Assembly (NCBI GenBank): GCA_943845485.1
Contig: CALTNV010000098.1
Coordinates: 1 to 17,005 of the forward strand
Origin: an uncultured Flavobacteriales bacterium
Lineage (GTDB): Bacteria > Bacteroidota > Bacteroidia > Flavobacteriales > CALTNV01
Length of the DNA stretch: 17,005 nucleotides
Reading direction: 5' to 3'
Each line of letters opens with the position of its first letter. Positions within the stretch are counted from its first letter, which is position 1. The notes under the pieces are model-generated. The model made no database searches. It was not told where the DNA came from and was given only the letters and a program-made list of their open reading frames with translations. The position numbers and the translations under genes are program-made. Shown one piece after another: positions 1-7,849 of the stretch.

Positions 1-1
1 A

Positions 2-109
2 TTCGAAGGTAATATATTAAAAAGTGGTACTGCAGAAGATTTAGCTGCTGATGAACAAGTAAGGAAGGTATACTTAGGAAAGAATTTTGAATTAAGGAGA
101 AAAGATTAA
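2..109 (+). CDS. lptB: LPS export ABC transporter ATP-binding protein LptB, C-terminal end (partial)
   Basis: Only the last 35 codons are present; the gene is cut by the left edge. The peptide contains EGNILKSGTAEDLAAD followed by VRKVYLGKNFELRRKD. This matches the ending of LptB, the cytoplasmic ATPase that powers lipopolysaccharide extraction from the inner membrane with LptFG and LptC. The D-x-VRKVYLGxNFxL tail is characteristic of LptB and separates it from other ABC ATPases. The Walker and signature motifs lie outside the window, so the assignment rests on the tail alone. The gene converges on the hydrolase at 249-1016 across a small hairpin. Confidence 0.85.
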   Translation, partial: FEGNILKSGTAEDLAADEQVRKVYLGKNFELRRKD

Positions 110-231
110 ATAATATGCATGCATAGTTTAAATTATATATCAATGAAGTAAATAGTTTTATTTCTTATATATTTACAAAGCTTATTATTAAAATACTTTA
201 ATCACTTAAATAAAATACCCAGTTTATCAAA

Positions 232-259
232 TGGCTCAATAATTTATTTTATTGAGTCA
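232..259. terminator. Hairpin between convergent lptB and MBL hydrolase genes
   Basis: Positions 232-240 (tggctcaat) pair with 251-259 (attgagtca), nine base pairs with one G-T wobble, around an A/T loop. The stop codon of the minus-strand hydrolase (249-251) lies inside the hairpin. T-rich sequence follows on both sides, so it could end both convergent transcripts, but the stem is short and AT-rich. Confidence 0.45.
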
Positions 260-1016
260 TTCTTATTTTAAGACCATCATACGCTAAAAATATATTTTTT
301 GGTAAATCTCTTTCAACATCATCGTGCTTGCCCAATAGATGACTAATGTGGGTTATGTAAGCTTTTTTTACATTTACTTCTTTTATGATATTTATAGCTT
401 CTTCAATATTAAAATGTGACATGTGTTTTTCTTTTCTCAATCCATTAATTACAAGAATTTCACACCCTTTTATTTTTTCTAATTCTAAAGGCTTAATTTC
501 ATTCATATCTGTGATGTAGCAAAATTTATTTATTCTAAACCCCAAAACAGGTAACTTATAATGCATCCCCCTAATAGGAATGATTTTTTGTTCTTCAATA
601 TTAAAAGGAGTATTGTCTATCAAATTTAGTTTTAGTGATGGTGTACCTGGGTATTTTTTTTCTTCAAATGCATAGAAAAATTCTCTTTTTAAAGAGTCTT
701 GAACTATTTTTTCTGCATAAATAGGCATATCTTTTTTTTGTTTAAAATTGAAAGCCCTTACGTCATCTAACCCTGCTATATGGTCTTTATGTTCATGCGT
801 ATATATAACAGCATCAAGTTTTTGTACATCTTCACTTAGCATTTGTTGCCTAAAATCAGGACCAGTATCAATAACAATCGTTAATTTTTCTAATTCAATA
901 AGAATAGAAGAACGTAATCTTTTATCTTTAGTATTTTTAGATAAGCAAACGTCGCATTTACATGCAATAACAGGCACCCCTTGCGAAGTTCCTGATCCAA
1001 GTATTGTGATTTTCAT
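249..1016 (-). CDS. MBL-fold metallo-hydrolase, PhnP-like family
   Basis: This is a cytoplasmic metallo-beta-lactamase-fold phosphodiesterase or hydrolase of 255 residues, the usual length for this family. It starts with the family's MKITILGSGTSQGVP motif. A Cys cluster (C19, C21, C24) resembles the structural zinc site of PhnP. The metal-binding signature HEHKDH gives ligands H74, H76, D78 and H79; further candidate ligands are H152, D170 and H223/H226 in THISH. The PhnP enzyme cleaves a cyclic phosphate diester in phosphonate breakdown. No phn genes are nearby and Bacteroidota carry this family broadly, so the substrate is unknown. It is divergent from the repeat-protein gene, with only 40 bases between the starts, so promoters for both must be packed there or overlap. 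No clear -7 box was found. Confidence 0.85.
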   Translation of the reverse strand: MKITILGSGTSQGVPVIACKCDVCLSKNTKDKRLRSSILIELEKLTIVIDTGPDFRQQMLSEDVQKLDAVIYTHEHKDHIAGLDDVRAFNFKQKKDMPIYAEKIVQDSLKREFFYAFEEKKYPGTPSLKLNLIDNTPFNIEEQKIIPIRGMHYKLPVLGFRINKFCYITDMNEIKPLELEKIKGCEILVINGLRKEKHMSHFNIEEAINIIKEVNVKKAYITHISHLLGKHDDVERDLPKNIFLAYDGLKIRMTQ

Positions 1017-1056
1017 ATTACTTTATTTAATATTACGATAAATTTATATTTATAAA

Positions 1057-2145
1057 ATGAAACTGCATCAATATATAATAATATTATTTTTATTTAGCTC
1101 TCATCTTTCTTTTTCACAGAAAACATATAAGCATCTTGAATATTATCCTAATTCTGAAGTTATAAAACTTGAAGTTGAGTTAGATGAATTTGGTGTTAAA
1201 AATGGTGTATATCAGTCTTATTATATCAATGGAGAAGTTTTTGAAGTGGGTATTTTCCTTAATGATACTGTTAATGGTTTGTGGAGGACATATTATAAAA
1301 CTGGTGTTTTAAAAGAATCTGTAACTTATTTAAATGGAACACTAGTAGGGGAATTTGAAAAGTATTTTGAAAATGGCATAACTCAACAAAAAGGTAGATA
1401 TATAAATGGCTATTTGTCAGGTATAATGGTGTCTTATTTTTCAAATGGACATTTACTAGGAACAGGAGAGATGATTAATGGTTATAAGGTTGGTGAATGG
1501 AAGTTATATTATGAAACTGGTGAACTTAAGTCATCTGCAACTTATAAAGATAACCTTATTGAAGGTAAAGTGATTAATTATTTTCCCAATGGTAATATAA
1601 AACAACAATCATTTTGGGTTAAGGGAGAAGCTTTTGGAGCGTATAAACATTTTTATGAAAACGGTGTAGTTAAAGAATATGGGTACTTTGAGTCTGGACT
1701 TTTAGAAGGAGAGGTAAGAGAATTTTTTAAAAGTGGTAGCTTAGCTATTGTTCAAATAAGAAAACAAGGAGTGTTGAATGGTAAGTATTTAGAATATTAT
1801 AAAAATGGAATTTTAAAAATAGAAGGCCAATACTTAAATGGTTTAAAAAATGGAGCATGGAAATTATTTTATGAAGATGGAGAAATTCATATGGAAGAGA
1901 TTTATGTAAAAGATAAATTAGAAGGTAAAAAACAGACTTATTTTAATAATGGAAAATTAAAGTCAACTTTAATTTATATAAATAATAAAATTGAAGAAAC
2001 CGCTTATAATTATTTCGAGAATGGAAATTTGAAAATTACTGCTGAATTTAAAAATGGGAAATTAAATGGCAAATATGTAGAGTATAATGAAAATGGATTA
2101 GAAATTAAAAAACAACTCTATATTAATGATACATTACAAAATTGA
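1057..2145 (+). CDS. Secreted YwqK/MORN-like repeat protein, 13 repeats
   Basis: The protein has 362 residues with an N-terminal signal peptide: Lys, a hydrophobic stretch, then SFSQ at about residue 21. The remainder is tandem repeats of about 23 residues. The recurring core is Y/F-Y/F-x-x-G at the end of a strand, followed by K/G-x-x-x-x-G and a W/Y position. I count thirteen cores (YYING, YYKTG, YFENG, YFSNG, YYETG, YFPNG, FYENG, FFKSG, YYKNG, FYEDG, YFNNG, YFENG, YNENG). This is the pattern of the MORN_2/YwqK family, common as exported or envelope proteins in Bacteroidota. Databases often call them 'toxin-antitoxin system YwqK family antitoxin', but no toxin partner is present and the signal peptide argues against a cytoplasmic antitoxin. 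No catalytic residues can be seen; a scaffold or binding role is inferred. Confidence 0.8.
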   Translation: MKLHQYIIILFLFSSHLSFSQKTYKHLEYYPNSEVIKLEVELDEFGVKNGVYQSYYINGEVFEVGIFLNDTVNGLWRTYYKTGVLKESVTYLNGTLVGEFEKYFENGITQQKGRYINGYLSGIMVSYFSNGHLLGTGEMINGYKVGEWKLYYETGELKSSATYKDNLIEGKVINYFPNGNIKQQSFWVKGEAFGAYKHFYENGVVKEYGYFESGLLEGEVREFFKSGSLAIVQIRKQGVLNGKYLEYYKNGILKIEGQYLNGLKNGAWKLFYEDGEIHMEEIYVKDKLEGKKQTYFNNGKLKSTLIYINNKIEETAYNYFENGNLKITAEFKNGKLNGKYVEYNENGLEIKKQLYINDTLQN

Positions 2146-2155
2146 TCGTAACTAT

Positions 2156-2187
2156 TTTGTTTATTAAGAATAAATAAACTATCTTAG
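2156..2187 (+). promoter_or_regulatory. Possible Bacteroidota-type promoter for the 2191-2282 RNA
   Basis: TTTG at 2156-2159 is followed after 20 bases by TATCTTAG at 2180-2187, one mismatch from TAnnTTTG. The spacing is slightly longer than usual. It would start a transcript near 2192-2195, just before a hairpin-rich stretch that ends in a strong terminator. AT-rich DNA gives many such near-matches, so this is weak. Confidence 0.25.
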
Positions 2188-2190
2188 TAA

Positions 2191-2282
2191 TGTGTGATTT
2201 GGGTATTCACATATACTTTAGTGTACTTAAGTATTAGGTAATTAGGTTTGGAGCGTGTTGGGGAACACGCTCCATTTTTTTT
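2191..2282 (+). ncRNA. Candidate small structured RNA or structured 3' UTR
   Basis: Three hairpins follow each other in about 90 bases. First, 2191-2197 pairs with 2207-2213 (seven pairs, one wobble, nine-base loop containing TTTGGGTAT). Second, ATACTT at 2213-2218 pairs with AAGTAT at 2229-2234; it shares one base with the first stem. Third is the strong terminator at 2250-2273 with its T run. No reading frame of useful length is present and the hairpin lies over 100 bases beyond the stop of the repeat-protein gene. A near-consensus promoter precedes it. It could be an independent small RNA or simply the structured 3' end of the upstream mRNA. I do not recognise an RNA family. Confidence 0.3.
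2250..2282 (+). terminator. Strong intrinsic terminator
   Basis: A perfect ten-pair stem (ggagcgtgtt at 2250-2259 with aacacgctcc at 2264-2273) closes a gggg loop and is followed by a run of eight T at 2275-2282. It is by far the most GC-rich short element in this part of the window. It terminates plus-strand transcription from the repeat-protein gene or from the candidate small RNA. The remaining 163 bases to the glycosyltransferase start hold no recognisable gene. Confidence 0.85.
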
Positions 2283-2445
2283 GGGTATTTTGGGCATCAT
2301 TTTTTGTACTCAAGCTATATATTTTTATTTGTATATCTCTCATCTACTTATCAGACGTTCAAATTAGTACTAAAGGTTGCATCTCATTTTAAAAAAATAA
2401 ATTTAACTTTATATAAAGTTTAATTATATTATAATAATATCGTCA

Positions 2446-3567
2446 ATGATCATTGGAATTAACGCACGTTTTTTACTACCTAGTAAGCTGGAAGGGTTTG
2501 GGGTATATTCAGATGAAGTAATCTCTCGTTTAGTTAAATTAAACCCTGATGTTCAATTTCATTTATTTTTTGATAGACCTTTTGATGATAAATATTTATA
2601 TGCACCTAATGTTACCGGCCATGTAATTGGGTTACCAGCAAGGCACCCTTATTTATATAGATTATGGTTTAATTGGAGTATTAAAAAGGCATTAAATAAA
2701 TATAATTGTGATTTATTTTACTCACCAGATGGGTTTTTATCACTAAACTCTAATGTAAATCAAATAGGAGTTATTCACGATTTAAATTTTGAACATAATC
2801 CAAATGATTTAAGAAAAAGAGATGTTAAGTTTTATACTCGATTTTTCCCTAAATTTGCAAAATTAGCTAAACATATTATTACAGTATCTAATTATTCAAA
2901 AAATGATATCATAGATACATACAATATTGAACCTGAAAAGATTACAACATTATATAATGGTGTTTCTGATATATTTAAAGAACAAAATGATGTTGAAAAA
3001 TTTATTATAAAAAATAAATATAGTTCAAAAAAAGAATATTTTTTATACGTAGGAGCTCTTCATCCAAGAAAAAACATTCATAGATTAATTGAAGCTTTTG
3101 GTATTTTTAAAAAAATGAAATCCTCTGACTTTAAATTATTAATTGTTGGTGAAAAAGCATTTAAAACAAGTGAAATAGAAGAGGCTTATAATAATTCTAA
3201 TTATAAGGAGGATATTGTTTTTACAGGATACGTATCTAAAAAAGATTTGGCTAAAATAACTGCATCAGCTTATGCATTAGTATATCCATCTTATTTTGAA
3301 GGTTTTGGTATACCTGTTTTAGAAACCTTAAAATGTGGTATTCCTGCTTGTATTTCAAATAAAACATCTTTGCCTGAAGTTGGAGGAGATGCTGTACTTT
3401 ATTTTGATCCTTTTAATGTTAACGATATAGCAAACTCTATGAGTTTAATGATGGAAGATCATATTTATAATAAACTGAAAGAAAAGACATTAATTCAGGC
3501 TTCATTATTTTCTTGGGATTTCCATGCTAAAGAACTTTCAAAAATTATAAAAGAAATAGTTAGATGA
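2446..3567 (+). CDS. Glycosyltransferase, GT4-type (GT-B fold)
   Basis: The protein has 373 residues, the normal size for a retaining GT-B glycosyltransferase. The N-terminal half starts with IGINARFL and a glycine-containing loop (LEGFGVYSDEV, about 15-25) typical of the acceptor domain. The C-terminal half has the nucleotide-sugar domain: YVGALHPRKN (201-210), VGEKAFK (234-240), and FEGFGIPVLE (284-293), which carries the EX7E pair E285 and E293. SLPEVGGDA follows at 308-316. It should transfer a sugar from a nucleotide donor to an envelope glycan or lipid; donor and acceptor cannot be read from sequence. It is the first gene of a three-gene run and its stop overlaps the next start as ATGA, implying translational coupling. 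Confidence 0.88.
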   Translation: MIIGINARFLLPSKLEGFGVYSDEVISRLVKLNPDVQFHLFFDRPFDDKYLYAPNVTGHVIGLPARHPYLYRLWFNWSIKKALNKYNCDLFYSPDGFLSLNSNVNQIGVIHDLNFEHNPNDLRKRDVKFYTRFFPKFAKLAKHIITVSNYSKNDIIDTYNIEPEKITTLYNGVSDIFKEQNDVEKFIIKNKYSSKKEYFLYVGALHPRKNIHRLIEAFGIFKKMKSSDFKLLIVGEKAFKTSEIEEAYNNSNYKEDIVFTGYVSKKDLAKITASAYALVYPSYFEGFGIPVLETLKCGIPACISNKTSLPEVGGDAVLYFDPFNVNDIANSMSLMMEDHIYNKLKEKTLIQASLFSWDFHAKELSKIIKEIVR

Positions 3568-4166
3568 AATATTTTAATCAGATTTTAAGTGTCATATTTC
3601 ATCCAATATTTTCAGCATTAATTATTTTTAATTTCGGATTAGTTATAGGTTATAATGACTCTCTTCTAAATCATTTTTACTGGAGTATAATTTTATTTTT
3701 TTTTACTGTTTTTTGCCCAATCGTTATTTTATTTATTTTGAAAAAAATAAAATTAATTAACTCTTTCGAGATGAAAACTCATAAAGAAAGAGTTATACCA
3801 TTATTGTCTTCAATTTTTTTTATTTTATTAGGATTTTATTTTTTAGAAAAAACAACAACTCCTATTTATTTATTACTTACGTATTTAGGAGGAATTGTTT
3901 TAATTTTTACTGTTTCTGTAATTAGTTATTTTTATAAGATTAGTGCTCATTTATCTGGTTTAGGTGGTGTTTATGGCTCAATATTATTTTATTCAATATT
4001 ATTTAATGTTAATTGTAATCTAATATTATTATTAATTTTATTACTATCTGTTTTAGTAGCTTTAGCAAGATTTGCTTTAAAAGCTCATAGTTTATTACAG
4101 CTTGTATTAGGATTTTTATTAGGAAATCTTATCATGATTTTATTAAACTTTGTATTTTATGTATAG
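3564..4166 (+). CDS. PAP2-like integral membrane protein, degenerate catalytic motif
   Basis: The protein has 200 residues and is mostly hydrophobic, with about six predicted membrane helices. Remnants of the three phosphatidic acid phosphatase (PAP2) motifs appear in order: KERVIP (74-79) for KX6RP, SAH (127-129) for PSGH, and R169-X5-H175 for SRX5HX3D. The last Asp position is Gln179 and the Pro-Ser-Gly of the second motif is not kept. Related short PAP2-like proteins are common in Bacteroidota. The missing Asp means lipid phosphatase activity is doubtful, although the His and Arg ligands remain. The start overlaps the glycosyltransferase stop by four bases and the next gene begins two bases after this one ends. 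This points to a shared role in envelope lipid or lipid-carrier metabolism, which is inference. Confidence 0.65.
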   Translation: MKYFNQILSVIFHPIFSALIIFNFGLVIGYNDSLLNHFYWSIILFFFTVFCPIVILFILKKIKLINSFEMKTHKERVIPLLSSIFFILLGFYFLEKTTTPIYLLLTYLGGIVLIFTVSVISYFYKISAHLSGLGGVYGSILFYSILFNVNCNLILLLILLLSVLVALARFALKAHSLLQLVLGFLLGNLIMILLNFVFYV

Positions 4167-4168
4167 AT

Positions 4169-5245
4169 ATGAAGAAATTTCTCAATCAATTTTATAATAA
4201 ATATCTTATTTGGCGAGGTTTTAGAATGTCTATTTCTATTGTCTTTTCATATTTTATAGGTTCAATAATATCTTTTAAAGTAGGGAGTGTTTTTGCAACT
4301 ACTTGTTTATTATTATCAATAGCTGATATTTCCGAAAGTATTTTATTACGTTTAAAATCTCTTTTTCTTCATCTTATAACAATTCTTTTAATTTCTATTT
4401 CAACTGTTTTTTTTGCTCAGTTTACATATTCTATCTTTTTATATTTATTAGTATTAGTTTTAGTAGTAAGTTATATTCAATACTTCTTAGTATATCCAAA
4501 TAGATTTCTATTAGTTTCCTTATTAGCTTTTACGTTTCATATTTCAGACGATATTAATATATTAAATTTATTTGAATTAAGTGAGTATATAATTCTTTCA
4601 GGTGGAGTTTATATTTTGATTGTTTTATTATCATTTATTTTGTATACGATTTTTAAAAAATCAAAATATTCTTATATTTTTTATCTTGAAGATGAAGAAA
4701 AAATTAATAGTGATTATATAATAGATAATGAAATTTCTAATGTTCATAAACGATTTAAGCTCAATGAAGTTATTGAGGGAAGTATTTTATTAAGTCATCC
4801 TTTTCGATTTTACTTTTCATTGTCATTAGGGTATTTTTTAATGATAAATTATGATCTAAAACTTGGTTATTGGATATTGATAACAGTTGTTACTCTTCAT
4901 AAACCATTAAACAAGGCAACATTTAAACGGATGTTTCAACGTGTTTTAGGCACATTAATAGGTTTATTTATTATAAGTTTTTTAATTTTTTACATGAACC
5001 AACCTTATCAACTTTATTTTTTACTATTTATAACATCTTGGATGATTTTTATAACTATTCAAAAAGATTATTTAGTTGCAGTAACATTTATAACAATGGT
5101 GGTTATTTTATTAATAAGTTTATCAAATTCATTCGAAAATGATATGTTAATTACTAGGTTTAATGATACTATAATTGGTGTTGCTATTGTTATATTAATT
5201 CAAACAATATCTTTGTTTGGAAGAAAAATTTTTGATAAAAAATGA
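4169..5245 (+). CDS. FUSC-family membrane transporter-like protein
   Basis: The protein has 358 residues with two hydrophobic blocks (about 20-160 and 210-350) separated by a charged cytoplasmic segment (about 162-205). The second block holds the FUSC family signature: YWILITVVTLHKP (234-246), then FKRMFQRVLGTLIGL (252-266), and later TRFNDTIIGVAI (329-340). FUSC proteins include the AaeB and YccS types, proposed exporters of aromatic acids or envelope components. It is shorter than the 650-750 residues common in the family but has both membrane blocks. It starts two bases after the PAP2-like gene and closes the operon. Only a weak A/T hairpin follows, so read-through towards the tRNA is possible. 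The substrate is unknown. Confidence 0.75.
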   Translation: MKKFLNQFYNKYLIWRGFRMSISIVFSYFIGSIISFKVGSVFATTCLLLSIADISESILLRLKSLFLHLITILLISISTVFFAQFTYSIFLYLLVLVLVVSYIQYFLVYPNRFLLVSLLAFTFHISDDINILNLFELSEYIILSGGVYILIVLLSFILYTIFKKSKYSYIFYLEDEEKINSDYIIDNEISNVHKRFKLNEVIEGSILLSHPFRFYFSLSLGYFLMINYDLKLGYWILITVVTLHKPLNKATFKRMFQRVLGTLIGLFIISFLIFYMNQPYQLYFLLFITSWMIFITIQKDYLVAVTFITMVVILLISLSNSFENDMLITRFNDTIIGVAIVILIQTISLFGRKIFDKK

Positions 5246-5299
5246 CGTGATTTTTTCTTTTAGAAAAAAAACTATATTTTTACAGCATGTAATTTTTAT

Positions 5300-5384
5300 G
5301 CCCGGGTGGTGGAATTGGTAGACACGCTGGACTTAAAATCCAGTGAGCATTGCGCTCGTGCGGGTTCAAGTCCCGCCCCGGGTA
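5300..5384 (+). tRNA. tRNA-Leu (UAA anticodon)
   Basis: An 85-base cloverleaf with a long variable arm. The acceptor stem is GCCCGGG (5300-5306) with CCCGGGT (5377-5383), ending in a G-T pair, and A5384 is the discriminator. The anticodon stem is CTGGA/TCCAG (5327-5331/5339-5343) with loop CTTAAAA, giving anticodon TAA at 5334-5336, which reads UUA. The variable arm contains GAGC/GCTC. The T arm is GCGGG-TTCAAGT-CCCGC (5360-5376). CCA is not encoded. UUA is the commonest leucine codon in the surrounding genes. A possible -7 box, TATTTTTA at 5275-5282, lies just upstream. Confidence 0.97.
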
Positions 5385-5393
5385 CAGACAAAT

Positions 5394-5429
5394 AAAAAAC
5401 CTTAAGATATTTTAGTCTTAAGGTTTTTT
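5394..5429. terminator. Bidirectional terminator shared by tRNA-Leu and bioA
   Basis: A perfect 14-pair inverted repeat: 5394-5407 pairs with 5416-5429 around an eight-base loop. Each arm has a six-base A or T run at its outer end, so the hairpin presents a T tail to transcripts from both directions. It ends the tRNA transcript on the plus strand and bioA (stop at 5445) on the minus strand. Confidence 0.9.
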
Positions 5430-5444
5430 ATTTTTTGCATTTTT

Positions 5445-6710
5445 CTATTTATTGTAACCAACTTCAAACCAATTAATAATAGTAGAAATGATTGTGTTTA
5501 GTGATGAATGGTTAATAATATAGGGAGGAGTTGAATATAAAAAATTTCCAAAAGGGCGTAACCAAACCCCATTTTTATAGGCAAATTCTTGTACACCATC
5601 TAATGCTTTCGAATCATTTACCTCAATAACAGCCATTCCTCCTAGAACCCTTATCTTTTTTATATTCTTATGTTTTAATATACTTAGTTTTTCAATAAAA
5701 ATCTTTTCAATGTTACTAATCTTTTCAATGTAGTTTTCATTTTCAAAAATTTCAATTCCCTTTAAAGCTACTGCACAAGCTAGAGGATTTCCCATAAATG
5801 TTGGTCCGTGCATAAAAGCCTTATCATATTCATTCCCTAAAAAAGCATTAAAAATTTCCGTTGAAGCCAATGTTGCAGCATGTCCTAAATATCCAGCAGT
5901 TAAAGCTTTTCCTATAACCATTATGTCAGGTGATATTTCAGCATGTTCTGATGCAAATAATTTTCCTGTTCTACCAAACCCGGTAGCAACTTCATCACAG
6001 ATGAAAAGCACCCTGTATTTTTTACAAAGTTTGAATGCTTTTTCAAGGTATATAGGTGAATAAAGCTGAAAACCTGCTGCACCTTGTATAATAGGTTCTA
6101 CGATGAATGCGGCAATATTATTATGCTGAATCTTTAACAAATCTTCTAATTCATTTAAAGCTAATTGAATAGAACTGTCCGATGCTTTCATTTCATCTTT
6201 TGGAGTAGAAACATAGTAACCTTTATTTAAAATATGGTTAAAAGAGTTTTGGTAATCAGAATCATCACCAACTTCCATTGTTTTAAAAGTATCACCATGG
6301 TATGCATCCTTTAAAGAAATGAACTTGTTTTTTTCTTTTTTATTCAAGTTTGACCAATATTGAATTGCCATTTTTAAAGCAACTTCTACAGCAACTGAAC
6401 CACTATCAGAAAAGAATACGTGTTTCAGGTCTTTAGGTGTAATCTCAATTAATTTTTCTGCAAGTTGTTGAACAGGATCATGAGTTAACCCACCTAACAT
6501 TATATGAGAGAATTTTTCTACTTGGTTAATTAAGGCTTTATTTAGTTCTGGATGATTATAACCATGAATAGAAGCCCACCAGGATGAAATACCGTCAATC
6601 AATTTAGTTTTATCATCTAAATACAAAAATTCTTTTTCTGCATGAATGACTTTGTATTTTGTAGAGTTAAGTTGCATTTGTTGATAAGGATACCAAACTG
6701 AATTTTTCAT
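5445..6710 (-). CDS. bioA: Adenosylmethionine-8-amino-7-oxononanoate aminotransferase BioA
   Basis: BioA is a PLP enzyme of biotin synthesis that uses S-adenosylmethionine to aminate 7-keto-8-aminopelargonic acid to 7,8-diaminopelargonic acid in the cytoplasm. The 421 residues match the family. WYPYQQMQ (6-13) is the BioA version of the WHPYTQ substrate motif. DGISSWWASIHGYNHP (39-54) and SDSGSVAVEVALKMA (101-115) follow. AYHGDTFKTM (136-145), CDEVATGFGRTG (238-249, D239 contacts PLP) and IGKALTAGY (266-274, with Schiff-base lysine K268) complete the core, and HGPTFMGNPLACA (301-313) follows. No other biotin gene is present in the window, so bioA is a single-gene unit here. A candidate -7 box lies at 6749-6756. 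Confidence 0.95.
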   Translation of the reverse strand: MKNSVWYPYQQMQLNSTKYKVIHAEKEFLYLDDKTKLIDGISSWWASIHGYNHPELNKALINQVEKFSHIMLGGLTHDPVQQLAEKLIEITPKDLKHVFFSDSGSVAVEVALKMAIQYWSNLNKKEKNKFISLKDAYHGDTFKTMEVGDDSDYQNSFNHILNKGYYVSTPKDEMKASDSSIQLALNELEDLLKIQHNNIAAFIVEPIIQGAAGFQLYSPIYLEKAFKLCKKYRVLFICDEVATGFGRTGKLFASEHAEISPDIMVIGKALTAGYLGHAATLASTEIFNAFLGNEYDKAFMHGPTFMGNPLACAVALKGIEIFENENYIEKISNIEKIFIEKLSILKHKNIKKIRVLGGMAVIEVNDSKALDGVQEFAYKNGVWLRPFGNFLYSTPPYIINHSSLNTIISTIINWFEVGYNK

Positions 6711-7426
6711 AATATTTTTATAGAGAATATTGAAATTTAAAATTATCGCAAAATTAAGATTAATTTTTTATACTAATTGTAAGTTCATTATGTATAGGTC
6801 CTATTATCTAAATTATTATAAAAATATTAGAGCTGTTTAACGTCATTTATTTTCTTAAATTTAAATTAAAACATTTTTAATAAGTTCTTTATCGTAATTA
6901 ATCCTTTCTGATAATTTTTATTCATTAGTAATATTTGTTTTTTATCATTAATTAAACCTGTTATAAATCAATATTATGTTTAAATTCAACCTTACTATAG
7001 TAGTATTTTGTTAATTGTATTTTTTACTAGAGATATTCTGGTAAACATTTACAATTTTTATTGATTACTTAGTTTTTTTATGGTTGTTGTTAAGATGACT
7101 ATAAGTTTTTAGTTTATATGAAATATATTGAAGCTTCATATGCATTTTTTATTGAGTAAATACTAAATACTTCTATCTACAAAATTTTATATTCAAACAT
7201 TAGCTAAAATAATTTTAATATAAATATCTAATCTTTTTAATAAAGTGTTGATAAATTTGAAATTAAGAGTATTTTTTACGTTTTATAAGGTAAAAGCAGA
7301 AAGATTTGAAAATTATTAAGTTATTTAAATTATACTCATTCAATAGTAAATGTAATTTGTTATGATATTATTTATAATCCATTTTAGCTTAGAAAGCTAC
7401 TAATTCATGTTACCAAAATAAAATGG
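6711..7426. other. 716-base gap without a recognisable gene
   Basis: Stops are frequent in all frames and I see no open frame beyond about 20 codons, no tRNA and no tandem repeat. The sequence is very AT-rich. Small inverted repeats occur at about 7117-7140 (atatgaa with ttcatat) and 7385-7399 (tagctt-aga-aagcta), neither followed by a T run. It contains the bioA upstream region and the 3' flank of the transporter cassette. It may be decayed sequence or a long untranslated region; nothing specific can be supported. Confidence 0.6.
6749..6756 (-). promoter_or_regulatory. Candidate -7 box for bioA
   Basis: On the minus strand this reads TAATTTTG, an exact fit to the Bacteroidota TAnnTTTG element, about 40 bases before the bioA ATG. 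No TTG-type -33 element is visible at the right distance, so the call is tentative. Confidence 0.35.
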
Positions 7427-7849
7427 TTATGATTTTAAATATGAAAAATATACTGCACTTATCATTGTAATTAAAATTACTGAAAATGTTAATTTAATTG
7501 ACGACAAGTAAATATATGCAAAATTTAAAATCACAAATTTAGATTTAAATATTTTCACATCAACAAATTGATTATGTTCAAATGATGTATTTGAGTTAAA
7601 ATAGTGTTTTTTCAAAATATTATTATCATAATATTCTAAGCTGTAAGTATAATTATAAGTTATCTCATTAAGTTCTTTAGAAATATTACTCTTTGATAAT
7701 ATTTGTATTTTAGCAATTTTGTGCGTACCAAATATTAGTGAAGAAAGATGGTGACTTGCGGGGAATAAAAAAATTGAAACTACAAATATTTTATAAATAA
7801 TTGAAATAGGAATTTTATTAAAGTAAGTATTTATTTTAAACTTCATCAA
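7427..7849 (-). CDS. Small two-helix membrane protein, DUF3592-like
   Basis: The protein has 140 residues. A membrane helix at about 16-33 and another at about 112-136 bracket a beta-rich extracytoplasmic-looking segment. That segment (about 45-105) alternates as IAKIQIL, then YSLEYYDN, then DVKIFKSKFVILN. This resembles the DUF3592 arrangement, in which a strand-rich domain sits between two helices and ends in a V-x-V-x-Y-like strand. Function is unknown for that family. It is the last gene of the cassette; the first ATG (7849) overlaps the MscS-like gene by 14 bases and a second in-frame ATG (7846) overlaps by 11. The tight overlap implies translation coupled with the channel-like protein and perhaps a partner or subunit role, which is inference. 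Confidence 0.5.
   Translation of the reverse strand: MMKFKINTYFNKIPISIIYKIFVVSIFLFPASHHLSSLIFGTHKIAKIQILSKSNISKELNEITYNYTYSLEYYDNNILKKHYFNSNTSFEHNQFVDVKIFKSKFVILNFAYIYLSSIKLTFSVILITMISAVYFSYLKS

Noticed and set aside
748..1041. Plus-strand open frame of 97 codons
   Set aside because: It lies antisense to the well-supported MBL hydrolase and its translation is Cys/Ser-rich without family resemblance.
2243..2250. Exact TAnnTTTG match (TAGGTTTG)
   Set aside because: It runs directly into the terminator stem, so a transcript from it would start inside the hairpin; no -33 element fits.
5251..5269. A/T hairpin after the FUSC gene as a terminator
   Set aside because: Eight pairs with a single G-C, a three-base loop and no clean T tail; not convincing.
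5300..5384. tRNA-Leu as an integration (att) site
   Set aside because: No integrase, no direct repeat of the tRNA 3' end nearby and both flanking genes are ordinary chromosomal genes.
6866..6925. Minus-strand 19-codon frame in the long gap
   Set aside because: Too short, with no promoter, conservation clue or coding character to support it.
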